Shown piece by piece: positions 1 to 8,573 of a stretch of DNA of 64,000 nt. The stretch's first letter is position 1; each line of letters starts with the position of its first letter. This DNA comes from Asanoa ishikariensis. GTDB lineage: Bacteria; Actinomycetota; Actinomycetes; Mycobacteriales; Micromonosporaceae. Below the pieces are notes generated by a model, which had not been told where the DNA came from, made no database searches, and worked only from the letters and a program-made list of their open reading frames with translations. The position numbers were made by a program, and so were the translations under genes. Location: positions 1-64,000 of the forward strand of contig NZ_FNQB01000007.1 of the NCBI RefSeq assembly GCF_900107455.1, read 5' to 3'.

Positions 1-95
1 ACCGTCTTCGGCTCCACACGCAGGTTGATGTTGTCGATCGCCTTGAACGAACCGTAGTAGGCGGTGACCCCGGTCGCCTCGACACGCTTGGCCAT
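1..95 (-). CDS. pstB: Phosphate ABC transporter ATP-binding protein PstB (partial, N-terminus only)
   Basis: Only the first 31-32 codons lie in the window; the gene runs off the left edge. The product starts MAKRVEATGVTAYYGSFKAI, which matches the opening of PstB ATPases, where the aromatic A-loop Tyr (here the Tyr-Tyr-Gly stretch) precedes the Walker A. The ATG at 93-95 follows the pstA stop by 21 bases. As last gene of pstS-C-A-B it should supply the cytoplasmic ATPase subunit that drives phosphate import. Walker motifs are outside the window, so the call rests on the N-terminus and gene order. Confidence 0.88.
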   Translation of the reverse strand, partial: MAKRVEATGVTAYYGSFKAIDNINLRVEPKT

Positions 96-116
96 GTGCA
101 GTCCTCGTTGCTGATG

Positions 117-1202
117 TCAACGGCGGAGGCGATTGCGCCCCGCGAGCAGTTTGGCGGCGATGGTCAGGATGAGCACCAACGCAACCAGGGTGAGCGCCGC
201 GGTCCAGGCGCGCGCCGGCGCGAATCGGGATGCGTCGCCCGCCTGCTGGAAGACGAATAGCGAAAGCGACGTCTGGTTGTTTTCAAATGGGTTGATGTTG
301 ACGGCATCGCTGCCGCCTGCCACTAAAAGTACCGGCGCGGTCTCCCCCGCCGCGCGTGCGATCGACAACATGATGCCCGTGATGATGCCGGGAAGAGCCG
401 TCGGGATCACAACCTTGACGATCGTCTTCCATTTGGGTACGCCGAGCGCGTACGCGCCTTCCCGCAATGGCGCCGGGACGAGCCGCAGCATCTCCTCTGT
501 CGACCGGACAATGGTCGGCAGCATCAGCACGCTCAGGGCCAGCGCGGCCGCGAAGCCCGAGAAGGTCGGCTGGCCGTTGTTGAACCAGGGCGTCACGATC
601 AGCACCCAGAACGACAGCACGAACAGGCCGGCGACGATCGACGGGATGCCGGTCATCACATCCACGAAGAACCGGATCGCGAGAGTGAACCGACCGCGGC
701 CGTACTCGACGATGTACACGGCGGCCAGCACCCCCAGCGGGATGGTGATCGCGGCGGCGATGGCGACCTGCTCCAGCGTGCCGATGATCGCGTGGACGGC
801 GCCGCCGTCGGGGTCCCGAGCGCCGATGTTGTTCATCGACGTGGTGAAGAAGTTGAGGTCGAGGCGCTCCCACCCTTTGGAGATCAGCGTCCAGACCACG
901 GAAACGAGCGGCAGCAGGGCGAGCACGAACGCCGAGCGGATCAGGACGCCCCAGGTGCGGTCGCGGGCGGCCCGACGACCCTCGTACCGGTTGACCGCGA
1001 CGAAGGCGCCGACCAGGTAGAGGATCAGGCCGAGGACGACGGTGAGGACCCAGCCGCCGAAGCCGGTGCCGTAACAGATCGCGGCCGAGATGCCGAGCGC
1101 CACGACCGCGACACCCGCCAGGACGAGCACGGGGGTACGGTGCCCGCGCAGCCCGGGGTCCCGCCCCGGAGCGGCGGACGGCGTCTGCGCCGGCGCGGTC
1201 AT
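117..1202 (-). CDS. pstA: Phosphate ABC transporter permease PstA
   Basis: 361-residue integral membrane protein. A cytoplasmic N-terminal tail of about 24 residues leads into hydrophobic segments near residues 25-45, 49-70 and 88-108, then a binding-protein-dependent transport permease domain. The EAA-like cytoplasmic loop that docks on the ATPase is visible as EGAYALGVPKWKTIVKVVIP. With PstC it forms the channel for phosphate. The extra N-terminal hydrophobic pair makes it longer than E. coli PstA (296 residues), as in many actinobacterial homologues. The ATG at 1202 has GGGAG upstream. It lies 46 bases after pstC and 21 bases before pstB. Confidence 0.95.
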   Translation of the reverse strand: MTAPAQTPSAAPGRDPGLRGHRTPVLVLAGVAVVALGISAAICYGTGFGGWVLTVVLGLILYLVGAFVAVNRYEGRRAARDRTWGVLIRSAFVLALLPLVSVVWTLISKGWERLDLNFFTTSMNNIGARDPDGGAVHAIIGTLEQVAIAAAITIPLGVLAAVYIVEYGRGRFTLAIRFFVDVMTGIPSIVAGLFVLSFWVLIVTPWFNNGQPTFSGFAAALALSVLMLPTIVRSTEEMLRLVPAPLREGAYALGVPKWKTIVKVVIPTALPGIITGIMLSIARAAGETAPVLLVAGGSDAVNINPFENNQTSLSLFVFQQAGDASRFAPARAWTAALTLVALVLILTIAAKLLAGRNRLRR

Positions 1203-1248
1203 CGCCGCTCCCGATGGTGCGCGGAGGCGCGCGACCGGCCGGGCGCGG

Positions 1249-2217
1249 TCATGCCGCCGACTCCGTGAACTCGCGGCGCCGGTAGATGATCGCCCGGGCA
1301 GCCATGTTGACGACGAGGGTGATGGCGAACAGGACGAGGCCGGAGGCGATCAACGCACCGCGGCCGATCTCGCCGGCCTCGCCGAAGCCGTTGGCGATGT
1401 TCGCGGCGATCGAGTTGCCGCCGTTCTGGATGATGTTGACCGTGATCTCGTTGATGAAGCCGAGCGTCAGCGCGAGCGCGATGGTCTCACCGAGCGCCCG
1501 ACCGAGGCCCAGCATCACGGAGGCGATCACACCCGGGCGCCCGTACGGCAGCACCGAAGTGCGGATCATCTCCCACCGCGTGGCGCCGAGCGACAGCGCG
1601 GCCTCCTCGTTCGCGGTGGGCGTCTGCCGGAAGACCTCGCGGGACAGCGCCGTGATGATCGGCAGCACCATGATGGCGAGCACCAGGCCGCCCAGCATGA
1701 ACGAGCGCCCGAACGGGCCGTCACCGCCGAACAGCGGGATCCAGCTGAAGTATTTGTTGAGCCAGACCGAGAAGCTGCGGACCGGCTCGATGAACACGGT
1801 GAAGCCCCACAGTCCGAACACGACACTCGGCACCGCGGCCAGCAGGTCGATGATGAAGCCGAACGTGGTGGCGATGCGCCGGTTGGCGTAGTGGGACAGG
1901 TAGAGCGCGATCCCCAACGCGACCGGCACGGCCACCACCAACGCGATCGCCGAGGTGACCAGCGTGCCCCACGCGAGCGCGGCGATGCCGAACTCGGGTG
2001 GCGTCTGGTTGGGGAACCACTGGGTCTCGGTGAAGAAGTTGACGCTGTCGGCCTGGAGCGCGGGCACGGCCTTCGCGATGAGGAAGACCGTGATCGCGAC
2101 GATGATGACCAGGACCATCGTGCCCGCCGCGAGGGTAACGGTGCGGAAGACGGACTCCGCACCGAAACCCTTGCGACGTGGCAGCGCACCGCCGCCCGAC
2201 CCGGAGTCCGCTGACAC
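1249..2217 (-). CDS. pstC: Phosphate ABC transporter permease PstC
   Basis: 322-residue membrane permease, partner of PstA. A Gly/Ser-rich cytoplasmic N-terminus of about 25 residues precedes the first membrane helix. The EAA loop reads EAALSLGATRWEMIRTSVLP and is followed by a helix beginning around RALGETIA, both typical of PstC. Translation starts at GTG 2217, three bases after the pstS stop. No strong Shine-Dalgarno is visible, so translational coupling to pstS is likely. Expected role: inner-membrane channel half of the high-affinity phosphate importer, induced by phosphate starvation. Confidence 0.95.
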   Translation of the reverse strand: MSADSGSGGGALPRRKGFGAESVFRTVTLAAGTMVLVIIVAITVFLIAKAVPALQADSVNFFTETQWFPNQTPPEFGIAALAWGTLVTSAIALVVAVPVALGIALYLSHYANRRIATTFGFIIDLLAAVPSVVFGLWGFTVFIEPVRSFSVWLNKYFSWIPLFGGDGPFGRSFMLGGLVLAIMVLPIITALSREVFRQTPTANEEAALSLGATRWEMIRTSVLPYGRPGVIASVMLGLGRALGETIALALTLGFINEITVNIIQNGGNSIAANIANGFGEAGEIGRGALIASGLVLFAITLVVNMAARAIIYRRREFTESAA

Positions 2218-2220
2218 CGG

Positions 2221-3327
2221 TCAGGAGATGCTGTTGACCGAGGTCTGGACCCGGGACTGGACGTTGCCCGGCAGCGGCGCGTAGCCCAGGCCGTTCAGGA
2301 TGCCCTGCCCCTCGGAGCTCGCCGTGTAGCCCAGGAAGCCCTTCAGCAGCGCGACCTTGTCCGACGGAGCGCCCTTGCTGCAGACGATCTCGTAGGTGGC
2401 CAGCACGATCGGATACGCACCCTGCGTCTTCGTGGCGTAGTCGATGTCCAGCGTCACGTCGTTGCCGCTACCCGTGATCGGAGCGCCCTCGATGGTCTTG
2501 CTGGCCGCCTCGGGTGTGAGCTCCTGGAACTGCCCCGCGCCGTTCTGGATCTTGGCCATGTTCAGCCCGGCGTTCTCCGCGAACGACAGCTCCATGTAGC
2601 CGATCGAGCCGTCGGTGCTCTTCACGGAGCTCGCCACACCGTCGGAGCCCTTGGAGCCGGTGCCGCCCGGTGCCTTCCAGGCCTTGCCGGCGCCGAAGGT
2701 CCAGCTGCTGCCGGCCGTGGCCGCCAGGTAGCTGGTGAAGTTGTCGGTCGTGCCCGACTCGTCCGACCGGTGCACGGTCTGGATCGTGGTCGACGGGAGC
2801 GACGCGTTCGCGTTGTCGGCCTTGATCGCGCCGTCGTCCCACTGCGTGATCTCGCCGGCGAAGATCTTGGCGAGGACGTCGGGCTTGAGCTGAAGGTCGT
2901 CGACACCCGACACGTTGTACGCGACCGCGATCGGACCGATGACCATCGGCAGGTTGACGGCCGGGCCGCCGTTGCACCGTGAGTTCGCCTGGGACTGCTC
3001 GTCCGCGGACAGCGCGCTGTCCGAGCCCGCGAAGTCGGCGGTGCCGGCGATGAACGCCTGCACACCGGCGCCCGAGCCGGACGGCTCGTAGTTGATCGTC
3101 GAGCCGTTGCACTGCTGCTGGTAGTTCTTGCGCCACTCGTCCATCGCGTTCTTCTGCGCGGACGAGCCCTGCGCGTTGAGGGTGCCCGTGGCGCAGTTGA
3201 TCGCCTGGGCGACCCCCGCGCCGGCCACCGTCGCGCCGGAGTCCGCACCGTCCGCACCACATGCGCTGAGCGCGAGCGTCGCCGTCACCGCGAGAGACGC
3301 GATGATGCCGTACCGCCGGAGTCTCAC
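2221..3327 (-). CDS. pstS: Phosphate-binding lipoprotein PstS
   Basis: 368-residue extracellular phosphate receptor. I chose GTG 3327 because AAGGGAAA lies just upstream and because it places a signal peptide directly at the N-terminus, ending in lipobox L-S-A-C (lipidated Cys about residue 23). The mature part shows PstS hallmarks: a GSSAQKNAMDEW stretch, EPSGSGAGVQAFIAGTADFA, a VHRSDESGTTDNF loop and a C-terminal AYPIVLATYEIVCSKG segment. Ser, Thr and Asp residues in these loops bind phosphate in the family. It is the first gene of pstSCAB. I looked for a PHO box in the 110 bases upstream and found no convincing direct repeat. Confidence 0.95.
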   Translation of the reverse strand: MRLRRYGIIASLAVTATLALSACGADGADSGATVAGAGVAQAINCATGTLNAQGSSAQKNAMDEWRKNYQQQCNGSTINYEPSGSGAGVQAFIAGTADFAGSDSALSADEQSQANSRCNGGPAVNLPMVIGPIAVAYNVSGVDDLQLKPDVLAKIFAGEITQWDDGAIKADNANASLPSTTIQTVHRSDESGTTDNFTSYLAATAGSSWTFGAGKAWKAPGGTGSKGSDGVASSVKSTDGSIGYMELSFAENAGLNMAKIQNGAGQFQELTPEAASKTIEGAPITGSGNDVTLDIDYATKTQGAYPIVLATYEIVCSKGAPSDKVALLKGFLGYTASSEGQGILNGLGYAPLPGNVQSRVQTSVNSIS

Positions 3328-3437
3328 CTGACGATTTCCCTTCGCGCGTCGTGCGGCGGTCCAGCCGACCACCAAGCACGAGTTAAGTGCACCTAAGGAA
3401 GGTTCGCGGGGGTTTCGTCGTAATAGTGCGGTATTCG

Positions 3438-4592
3438 CTAAGGCCGGGGTCCCCACGCGTGCCGGTTCTTGCGGGCGGCCTTCCTGCCGATCCGGCCCTC
3501 GCGCACCATGACCGCGAGCGCGTCGAGGACCACGCGGGAGCTGAGCAGGGCGGTCTGCTCCGCCCAGTCGTACGGTGGGGCGCACTCGACCACCTCGATG
3601 CCGGCGAGCCCAGGCGCGGCGACCGCCCGCACGAGGTTGAGCGCCTCGCGGGGCAACAGCCCGCCCGGCTCCGGCCATCCCGTCCCGGGCACGAACCCGG
3701 CGTCGATCACGTCGATGTCGAAGGACAGGTAGACGGCCTTCGCGCCCTTCCACGCCGTCTCCAGTGCCACCTCGGCGACCTTCTCGATGCCGACCCGCTC
3801 GACGTCGCCGACGGTGATGACGGTCGTGCCCCGCTCCCGGCCGACCTTGACCCCGGCGCGCGGCGACTGCCAGCCTCCGATGCCGACCTGGACCAGGTTG
3901 GTGGCCGGCGCGTTCCCGATGTTCGTCGCGTGGAACCACGGGGTCGTGTGCATGCGCTCGTCCAGGTCGGTCTCCTGGGTGTCGACATGCCGATCGAAGT
4001 GGATGATGCCGATGTTCCCGTCGACGTGCGGCGCGATGCCGCGGATCGTCGGGTAGCCGATGGAGTGGTCGCCGCCCAGGACCACCGGGAGCACGCCCCG
4101 CGCGTACACGTGGGAGATCGCCTGGCTGATCTGGTCGAAGCTCTTCTCCAGGTTGCCCGGGATCGTGAACACGTCACCGATGTCGACCAGGTTGAGCTGC
4201 TCGCGCAGGTCGACGCCGAGCTCGTAGCAGTAGGTGCCGAACAGGTTCGTCGAGCGACGGATGCCCTGGGGCCCGAAGCGCGCGCCGGGCCGGTACGTTG
4301 CCCCGGAGTCCAGCGGCGCGCCGAAGACGGCGACCTCGGCGTCCTCGACGTCGTTGACGTCCTCCAGGTACGGCGCGTTGAGGAAGCTGCCCCGCTCCCC
4401 CGCGAAGTGCGGTAGCTCGCCCCGCGAGAACGTCGGGATGGTCCGGTCGACCAGCGTCGGCGAGCCCGGCAGCCCGAACGCCAGGCCACGCTCGATCTCC
4501 TCGTCGTGGCGGAACAGCGACAGCCGCTCCTCGGCGAGCTGCGCCCACTGACCTTCCCGGTTCGCGAAGGCGTCACTGTGCGAGTGCGTCAT
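3438..4592 (-). CDS. Ureohydrolase-family enzyme, guanidine hydrolase-like (agmatinase/arginase fold)
   Basis: 384 residues, longer than typical agmatinases (about 300-320) because of an N-terminal extension of roughly 80 residues. Metal-binding motifs of the arginase fold are intact: GGDHS at 173-177, DRHVD at 200-204 and SFDID at 290-294. The second motif has Arg where agmatinases usually have Ala (FDAH), and it is followed by TQETDLDERMHTTPWFHATN; the third runs into DAGFVPGTGWPEPGG. From memory these match the Ni-dependent guanidine hydrolase group rather than agmatinase. If so it would split guanidine to urea and ammonia in the cytoplasm. Agmatinase or guanidinobutyrase remain alternatives. 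It is divergent from the PLP decarboxylase. Confidence 0.72.
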   Translation of the reverse strand: MTHSHSDAFANREGQWAQLAEERLSLFRHDEEIERGLAFGLPGSPTLVDRTIPTFSRGELPHFAGERGSFLNAPYLEDVNDVEDAEVAVFGAPLDSGATYRPGARFGPQGIRRSTNLFGTYCYELGVDLREQLNLVDIGDVFTIPGNLEKSFDQISQAISHVYARGVLPVVLGGDHSIGYPTIRGIAPHVDGNIGIIHFDRHVDTQETDLDERMHTTPWFHATNIGNAPATNLVQVGIGGWQSPRAGVKVGRERGTTVITVGDVERVGIEKVAEVALETAWKGAKAVYLSFDIDVIDAGFVPGTGWPEPGGLLPREALNLVRAVAAPGLAGIEVVECAPPYDWAEQTALLSSRVVLDALAVMVREGRIGRKAARKNRHAWGPRP

Positions 4593-4678
4593 TCCGGGGA
4601 CAATAGCCGCAAATCACCAACGTGAGCTTGACGACGTGCCCCTGCCGATTTCCGCAAGCGAGTGCCAGCCTTCGAGTT

Positions 4679-6094
4679 GTGGAGATCGAACCGGACCGCG
4701 CGCAGATGCTGGACCAGGGACGGCTGGTGCTGAACCGGCTGGCCGACTTCGTCGACCGGTTGCCGCAGCGCCCGGCCACCGACCTGACGCCGGTCCTGGG
4801 CTCCGCGGAGCTGCACAAGCTCGTCGACGAGCTCTTGGCGCCGCCGCCGGAGCACGGCGGTGACCTCGAAGGGCTGCTCTCGCTGGTCGACCGGGCCGCC
4901 GACGTGGCGCTGGAGACCGCGGGACCGGGCTACTTCGCGTACATCCCGGGCGGTGGGCTCTACAGCTCCGCGCTCGCCTCGTTCTACGGCCAGGTGCTCA
5001 ACCGCTACGGCAGCCTCGCCGCGACCGCGCCCGCGCTCACCGCCCTCGAGGAGAGCGTGCTGCGCTGGATCGCCCAGGACGTCTGCGGGCTCCCCGCGGG
5101 CAGCGGCGGCCTGCTGACTACCGGCGGGTCGTTGGCCAACCTCTCCGCCATCGTCGCCGCGCGGCACGACCGGCTCGGCGAGGACATCGCGGACGGCACC
5201 ATGTACGTCACGCCCCACGCTCACCACTCCGTGGCCAAGGCCGCCCGGATCGCCGGCATCGCCGGCGCCCGGATCAGGGTCGTGCCCAGCACACCGGACC
5301 TGCGCATGGACGTCGCCGCGGCCACCGCCATGATCAAGGCCGACCGGGCCGCCGGGCTGCGCCCGTTCCTCGTCGTCGGGTCGGCCGGCACCACGGACAC
5401 CGGGACCATCGACCCGCTGCGGCGGATCGCCGCACTGGCCGCTCGCGAGGACCTGTGGTTCCACGTCGACGCCGCGTACGGCGGGTTCTTCCGGCTGACC
5501 GACCGGGGCCGGGCCCGACTGACCGGCGTGGAGCTCGCCGACTCGGTCACGCTGGACCCGCACAAGACCCTGTTTCTGCCCTTCGGCACGGGCGCCCTCG
5601 TCGTACGCGACCCGGCCAAGTTGGCCGCGGCGCACGAGGGCACCGCCGACTACCTGCAGGACCTGGGCACGCTCGAACTGCCCGACTACGCCCACCTCGG
5701 CCCCGAGCTCAGCCACGAGGCGCGGGGACTGCGCGTCTGGCTGCCGCTGCACCTGCACGGTGTCGGCGCGTTCCGGGCGGCGCTGGACGAGAAGCTGGAC
5801 CTGACGGACCACGTGTACTCGGCGCTACGCGCGGTGCCGAACCTGGAGGTGCCGTGGCTGCCGGACCTGAGCACGGTCGCGTTCCGGGTCCGCGCGGCGG
5901 ACGACGACGCGGCCGACGCGGCCACCCGGGCGGTGCTGGCCCGCGTCAACGCGAGCCAGCGGGTCTACCTGTCCAGCACGGTGGTCGGCGGGCGCCAGAC
6001 GCTGCGGGTGACGGTCGTCGCGCACCGCAGCCACGCACCCCAGGTCGACGAGGCCATCGCCCTGATCACCGCTGCGGCTGCCGCGGTCGGGTAG
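4679..6094 (+). CDS. Group II pyridoxal-phosphate-dependent decarboxylase
   Basis: About 471 residues from GTG 4679. The frame is open further up to a GTG at 4622, and an ATG lies at 4706; none has a good ribosome-binding site, so the start is uncertain. Family signatures are clear: TTGGSLANLSA in the cofactor phosphate site, HVDAAYGG with the pyridine-binding Asp (about 264), and DPHKTLF with the Schiff-base Lys (about 296). Such enzymes decarboxylate aromatic amino acids, glutamate or 2,4-diaminobutyrate; the substrate cannot be read from sequence. The last 29 bases overlap the convergent hydrolase gene. Pairing with a divergent ureohydrolase may mean a shared amine or guanidine route. Confidence 0.86.
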   Translation: MEIEPDRAQMLDQGRLVLNRLADFVDRLPQRPATDLTPVLGSAELHKLVDELLAPPPEHGGDLEGLLSLVDRAADVALETAGPGYFAYIPGGGLYSSALASFYGQVLNRYGSLAATAPALTALEESVLRWIAQDVCGLPAGSGGLLTTGGSLANLSAIVAARHDRLGEDIADGTMYVTPHAHHSVAKAARIAGIAGARIRVVPSTPDLRMDVAAATAMIKADRAAGLRPFLVVGSAGTTDTGTIDPLRRIAALAAREDLWFHVDAAYGGFFRLTDRGRARLTGVELADSVTLDPHKTLFLPFGTGALVVRDPAKLAAAHEGTADYLQDLGTLELPDYAHLGPELSHEARGLRVWLPLHLHGVGAFRAALDEKLDLTDHVYSALRAVPNLEVPWLPDLSTVAFRVRAADDDAADAATRAVLARVNASQRVYLSSTVVGGRQTLRVTVVAHRSHAPQVDEAIALITAAAAAVG

Positions 6095-6956
6095 TCACCG
6101 TCCGGTCCAGGAAATTGTGGGTGAGCCGCGCGACCTCGTCGCCGTCCGACTCCAGCACGAAGTGGCCGCCGTCCAGCAGGTGGATCTCCGCGTCCTCGAC
6201 GTCGTCCGCGAAGGCGCTGGCGCCGTCGGGGCCGAAGATGGGGTCGTTGCGGCCCCAGACGGCCAGCACCGGCACCTGGGTGTCCCGCAGGTACGCGTGC
6301 AGGCGCGGGTACATCGGCGCGTTGGTCGCGTAGTCCCGGAACAGGGCTAGCTGCACCTTGTCGTTGCCCGGCCGGCTGACCAGCGCGTAGTCGTGGTTCC
6401 ACGTGTCCGGGCTGACCAGGCTCGGGTCGGGCGTGCCCGTGACGTACTGCCACTTGATCATGTCGAGGCTCAGCGCTTGGCGGATCGCGGCCTCGGTGTC
6501 CGGCGTCTGCGCGTGCTGGTAGTCCCAGATGGTCTTCCAGAAGCCCTCGACGAAGCCCGAGTCGTACGCGTTGCCGTTCTGCGTGACGATCGCCGTGACG
6601 GCGTCAGGCTTTCGCAAGGCGAGCCGCCAGCCGATCGGTGCGCCGTAGTCGTGTACGTAGACGGCGTAGCGTTCGATGCCCAACTGGCCCAGCAGCTCGG
6701 TCGTGTGATCGGCGAGGTTGTCGAACGTGTAGTCGAACTCGTCGACACCCGGAGCGTCGGAGAACCCGAACCCGATGTGGTCCGGGGCCACGACGTGGTA
6801 GCGGTCGGCGAGGGCCGGGATCAGGTCGCGGAACATGTACGAGCTGGCCGGAAAGCCGTGCAGCAGCACGATCGCCGGCGCGTCGGTCGGTCCCGCCTCC
6901 CGGTAGAACATCTGTCGGCCCTGGACGGTGGCGTAGCGGTGATGCGTGGTGTTCAT
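6066..6956 (-). CDS. Alpha/beta hydrolase, haloalkane dehalogenase/epoxide hydrolase type
   Basis: 296 residues. ATG 6956 is preceded by a strong AAGGAGG. The oxyanion motif HGFPASS is at 33-39. The nucleophile elbow reads VHDYGAP with Asp103 in place of Ser, so the enzyme belongs to the Asp-nucleophile branch (haloalkane dehalogenases, epoxide hydrolases). A late acid region NDPIFGPDG and the catalytic His in DGGHFVLES complete the triad. It is the last gene of the operon SDR, DUF427, SDR, hydrolase, 14 bases after the preceding gene. A soluble hydrolase acting on a small halogenated or epoxide substrate is plausible; the true substrate is unknown. Confidence 0.85.
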   Translation of the reverse strand: MNTTHHRYATVQGRQMFYREAGPTDAPAIVLLHGFPASSYMFRDLIPALADRYHVVAPDHIGFGFSDAPGVDEFDYTFDNLADHTTELLGQLGIERYAVYVHDYGAPIGWRLALRKPDAVTAIVTQNGNAYDSGFVEGFWKTIWDYQHAQTPDTEAAIRQALSLDMIKWQYVTGTPDPSLVSPDTWNHDYALVSRPGNDKVQLALFRDYATNAPMYPRLHAYLRDTQVPVLAVWGRNDPIFGPDGASAFADDVEDAEIHLLDGGHFVLESDGDEVARLTHNFLDRTVTTRPRQPQR

Positions 6957-6970
6957 GGCTGTTCCCTCCT

Positions 6971-7684
6971 TCAGACCAGGGTTTCCCCGCCGTCGACATG
7001 CAGGCAGACACCGGTCAGGAACGTGTTGGTCAGGGCGAAGACGACGGCATCCGCGACGTCGTCGGAGGTGCCGACGCGGTGGGCCGGCACGTGGGTGCGG
7101 CGCTGCTCGTACAACTCGGCCTTCTTCTGCTCTCCGAGTGCGTCGTAGGCGCCGGTGTCGATGGTGCCCGGCGAGATGGAGTTGACCCGGATCGGCGCGA
7201 GCTCCACCGACAGCGATCGGGCGACGGCGTCGACGGCGCCGTTGGTCGCGGCCACGGCGAGCATCCCGACCGTCGGCTTGTCCGCGGTCGCGCCGGAGAA
7301 CAGGACGAACGAGCCGTCCTCGGGCATCCGCCCAGCGAAGTGCTTCGCGAGCAGGATCGGGCCGACCACCTTGGTGTTGAAGGACGCCATGACGACCTCC
7401 GGCTTGAGGGCGTCGACCGTGCCACGGGCGCGGGCGGAGGCGGTGGAGACGACGTGGTCGACGTGGCCGAGCCGCTCGGCCAGAGACTCCACACTGGACT
7501 CTTCGGTGAGGTCGACGCTCTCGGCCACGATGCCGGGATCGTCGTAGGCCTCGTCGAGCGCGGCGGCGTCGCGGCTGGCGACTACCACCTTGGCGCCGGC
7601 GGCGCGGGCCGCGAGCGTGGTGGCCCGGGCGATGCCGCTGCCGCGGCCGACGACCAGGACTGTGCGGTCTAGCAGTGCGGACAT
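6971..7684 (-). CDS. Atypical short-chain dehydrogenase/reductase lacking the YxxxK motif
   Basis: 237 residues with a Rossmann fold. The dinucleotide loop GRGSGIAR is near the N-terminus, and the end carries the usual ELAPIRVNSISPG stretch and a C-terminal HVDGG. The catalytic Ser position (LFSG) is kept, but the expected Tyr-x-x-x-Lys is replaced by V-A-A-T-N before GAVDAVARSL. A classical hydride transfer through Tyr/Lys is therefore unlikely unless other residues take over. ATG 7684 has AGGAG upstream. It sits 9 bases after the DUF427 gene and is a full-length paralogue of the SDR at 8574-9293. Confidence 0.88.
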   Translation of the reverse strand: MSALLDRTVLVVGRGSGIARATTLAARAAGAKVVVASRDAAALDEAYDDPGIVAESVDLTEESSVESLAERLGHVDHVVSTASARARGTVDALKPEVVMASFNTKVVGPILLAKHFAGRMPEDGSFVLFSGATADKPTVGMLAVAATNGAVDAVARSLSVELAPIRVNSISPGTIDTGAYDALGEQKKAELYEQRRTHVPAHRVGTSDDVADAVVFALTNTFLTGVCLHVDGGETLV

Positions 7685-7693
7685 GGTTTTCTC

Positions 7694-8554
7694 CTATCTG
7701 GTGCTGGTGAAGACCTCGTCGAAGTCCCGGTCGATGCCGTGCGCGACGACGGACTGGCCAGGCTCGAGCGTGAGCCCGCACCCGTCGAGGTTCACGTCGA
7801 TCTTGTCGGGCTCGAACGAGACGAAGTTCGAGACGAGGTGGACCTCGGGCCACGCCTCCTCGTAGGACCAGGCGGCCCGGGCTCGGTCACCGATGTCGTA
7901 GTAGCTGGCGAGCCCCTTGTACGGGCAGAACGTCTGGCGGTCCACCGGGGCCAGCGCGCCGGCCTCGACGTCGGACCGCGGCACGTACCAGCGCGGTGCG
8001 AAGCCGGACTCGTAGAGGACGTGCGGCCGGACGGTGTCGGCGACGATCCGCTCGCCGTCGCGGACCACCAGGTGCCGCGAGGTCCGGCGGATGTCGATGC
8101 GGTGGTAGCTGTCGGCGGCGTGCCCGAGGATCCGTTCGTCCTCCTCGTAGAAGGCGTCCATCGGATGCCAGGCGAAGGCCGTCCGTCCCCGCAGCGGCTC
8201 CGCGTACGCGGGCAGGTCGGCGAACCGCCAGGCGGCGCGCTCGGCGTGCGTGTCCCCATGCTGGACGGTCAACCACCGCGTCGGCCCGAGTTGCGGGTGG
8301 TTGGTGACGTGGTCGGTCGCCCGCAGCGCGTCGGGTGCGATGGCCGGCTCCGGGAAGTACGCCACCGGGTAGCGGCCCGGCTCGTGCAGCAGCACGACGT
8401 CCTCGCTGTCGGCGATCCAGTCGCCGCCGAACCGGACCCGCAGGCGGCGACGCAGCGGCTCCGCGTACAACAGTCGCTCGGGCAGTGGATCGGGAACCAG
8501 GAAGCGACCGACGCTGTGCGCGGCCAGCGGCCCCTGCTGCCAGGAGAGTCCCAT
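7694..8554 (-). CDS. Double DUF427 domain protein
   Basis: 286 residues made of two DUF427 modules. The first (about 25-115) contains FGGDWIADSEDVVLLHEPGR and the second (about 155-260) contains IVADTVRPHVLYESGF, then the family signature FCPYKGLASYYDIGD and WSYEEAWPEV. No signal peptide or membrane helix is seen. DUF427 proteins have no established biochemical role. The gene lies between two SDR genes (9 and 19 base gaps) in one operon, so an oxidoreductive or small-molecule context is likely. ATG 8554 has AAAGGGA upstream. Confidence 0.9.
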   Translation of the reverse strand: MGLSWQQGPLAAHSVGRFLVPDPLPERLLYAEPLRRRLRVRFGGDWIADSEDVVLLHEPGRYPVAYFPEPAIAPDALRATDHVTNHPQLGPTRWLTVQHGDTHAERAAWRFADLPAYAEPLRGRTAFAWHPMDAFYEEDERILGHAADSYHRIDIRRTSRHLVVRDGERIVADTVRPHVLYESGFAPRWYVPRSDVEAGALAPVDRQTFCPYKGLASYYDIGDRARAAWSYEEAWPEVHLVSNFVSFEPDKIDVNLDGCGLTLEPGQSVVAHGIDRDFDEVFTSTR

Positions 8555-8573
8555 GGTCTGTCCCTTTCGCTTG

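Noticed and set aside
3328-3437. PHO box for the pst operon
   Set aside because: I looked for direct repeats like those bound by PhoP upstream of pstS but found only weak resemblance (around GTGCACC and GGTTCGC), not enough to report a site.
4593-4678. Guanidine riboswitch upstream of the ureohydrolase
   Set aside because: Only about 86 bases separate the divergent genes, with no recognisable riboswitch core or paired ACGG-type motifs.
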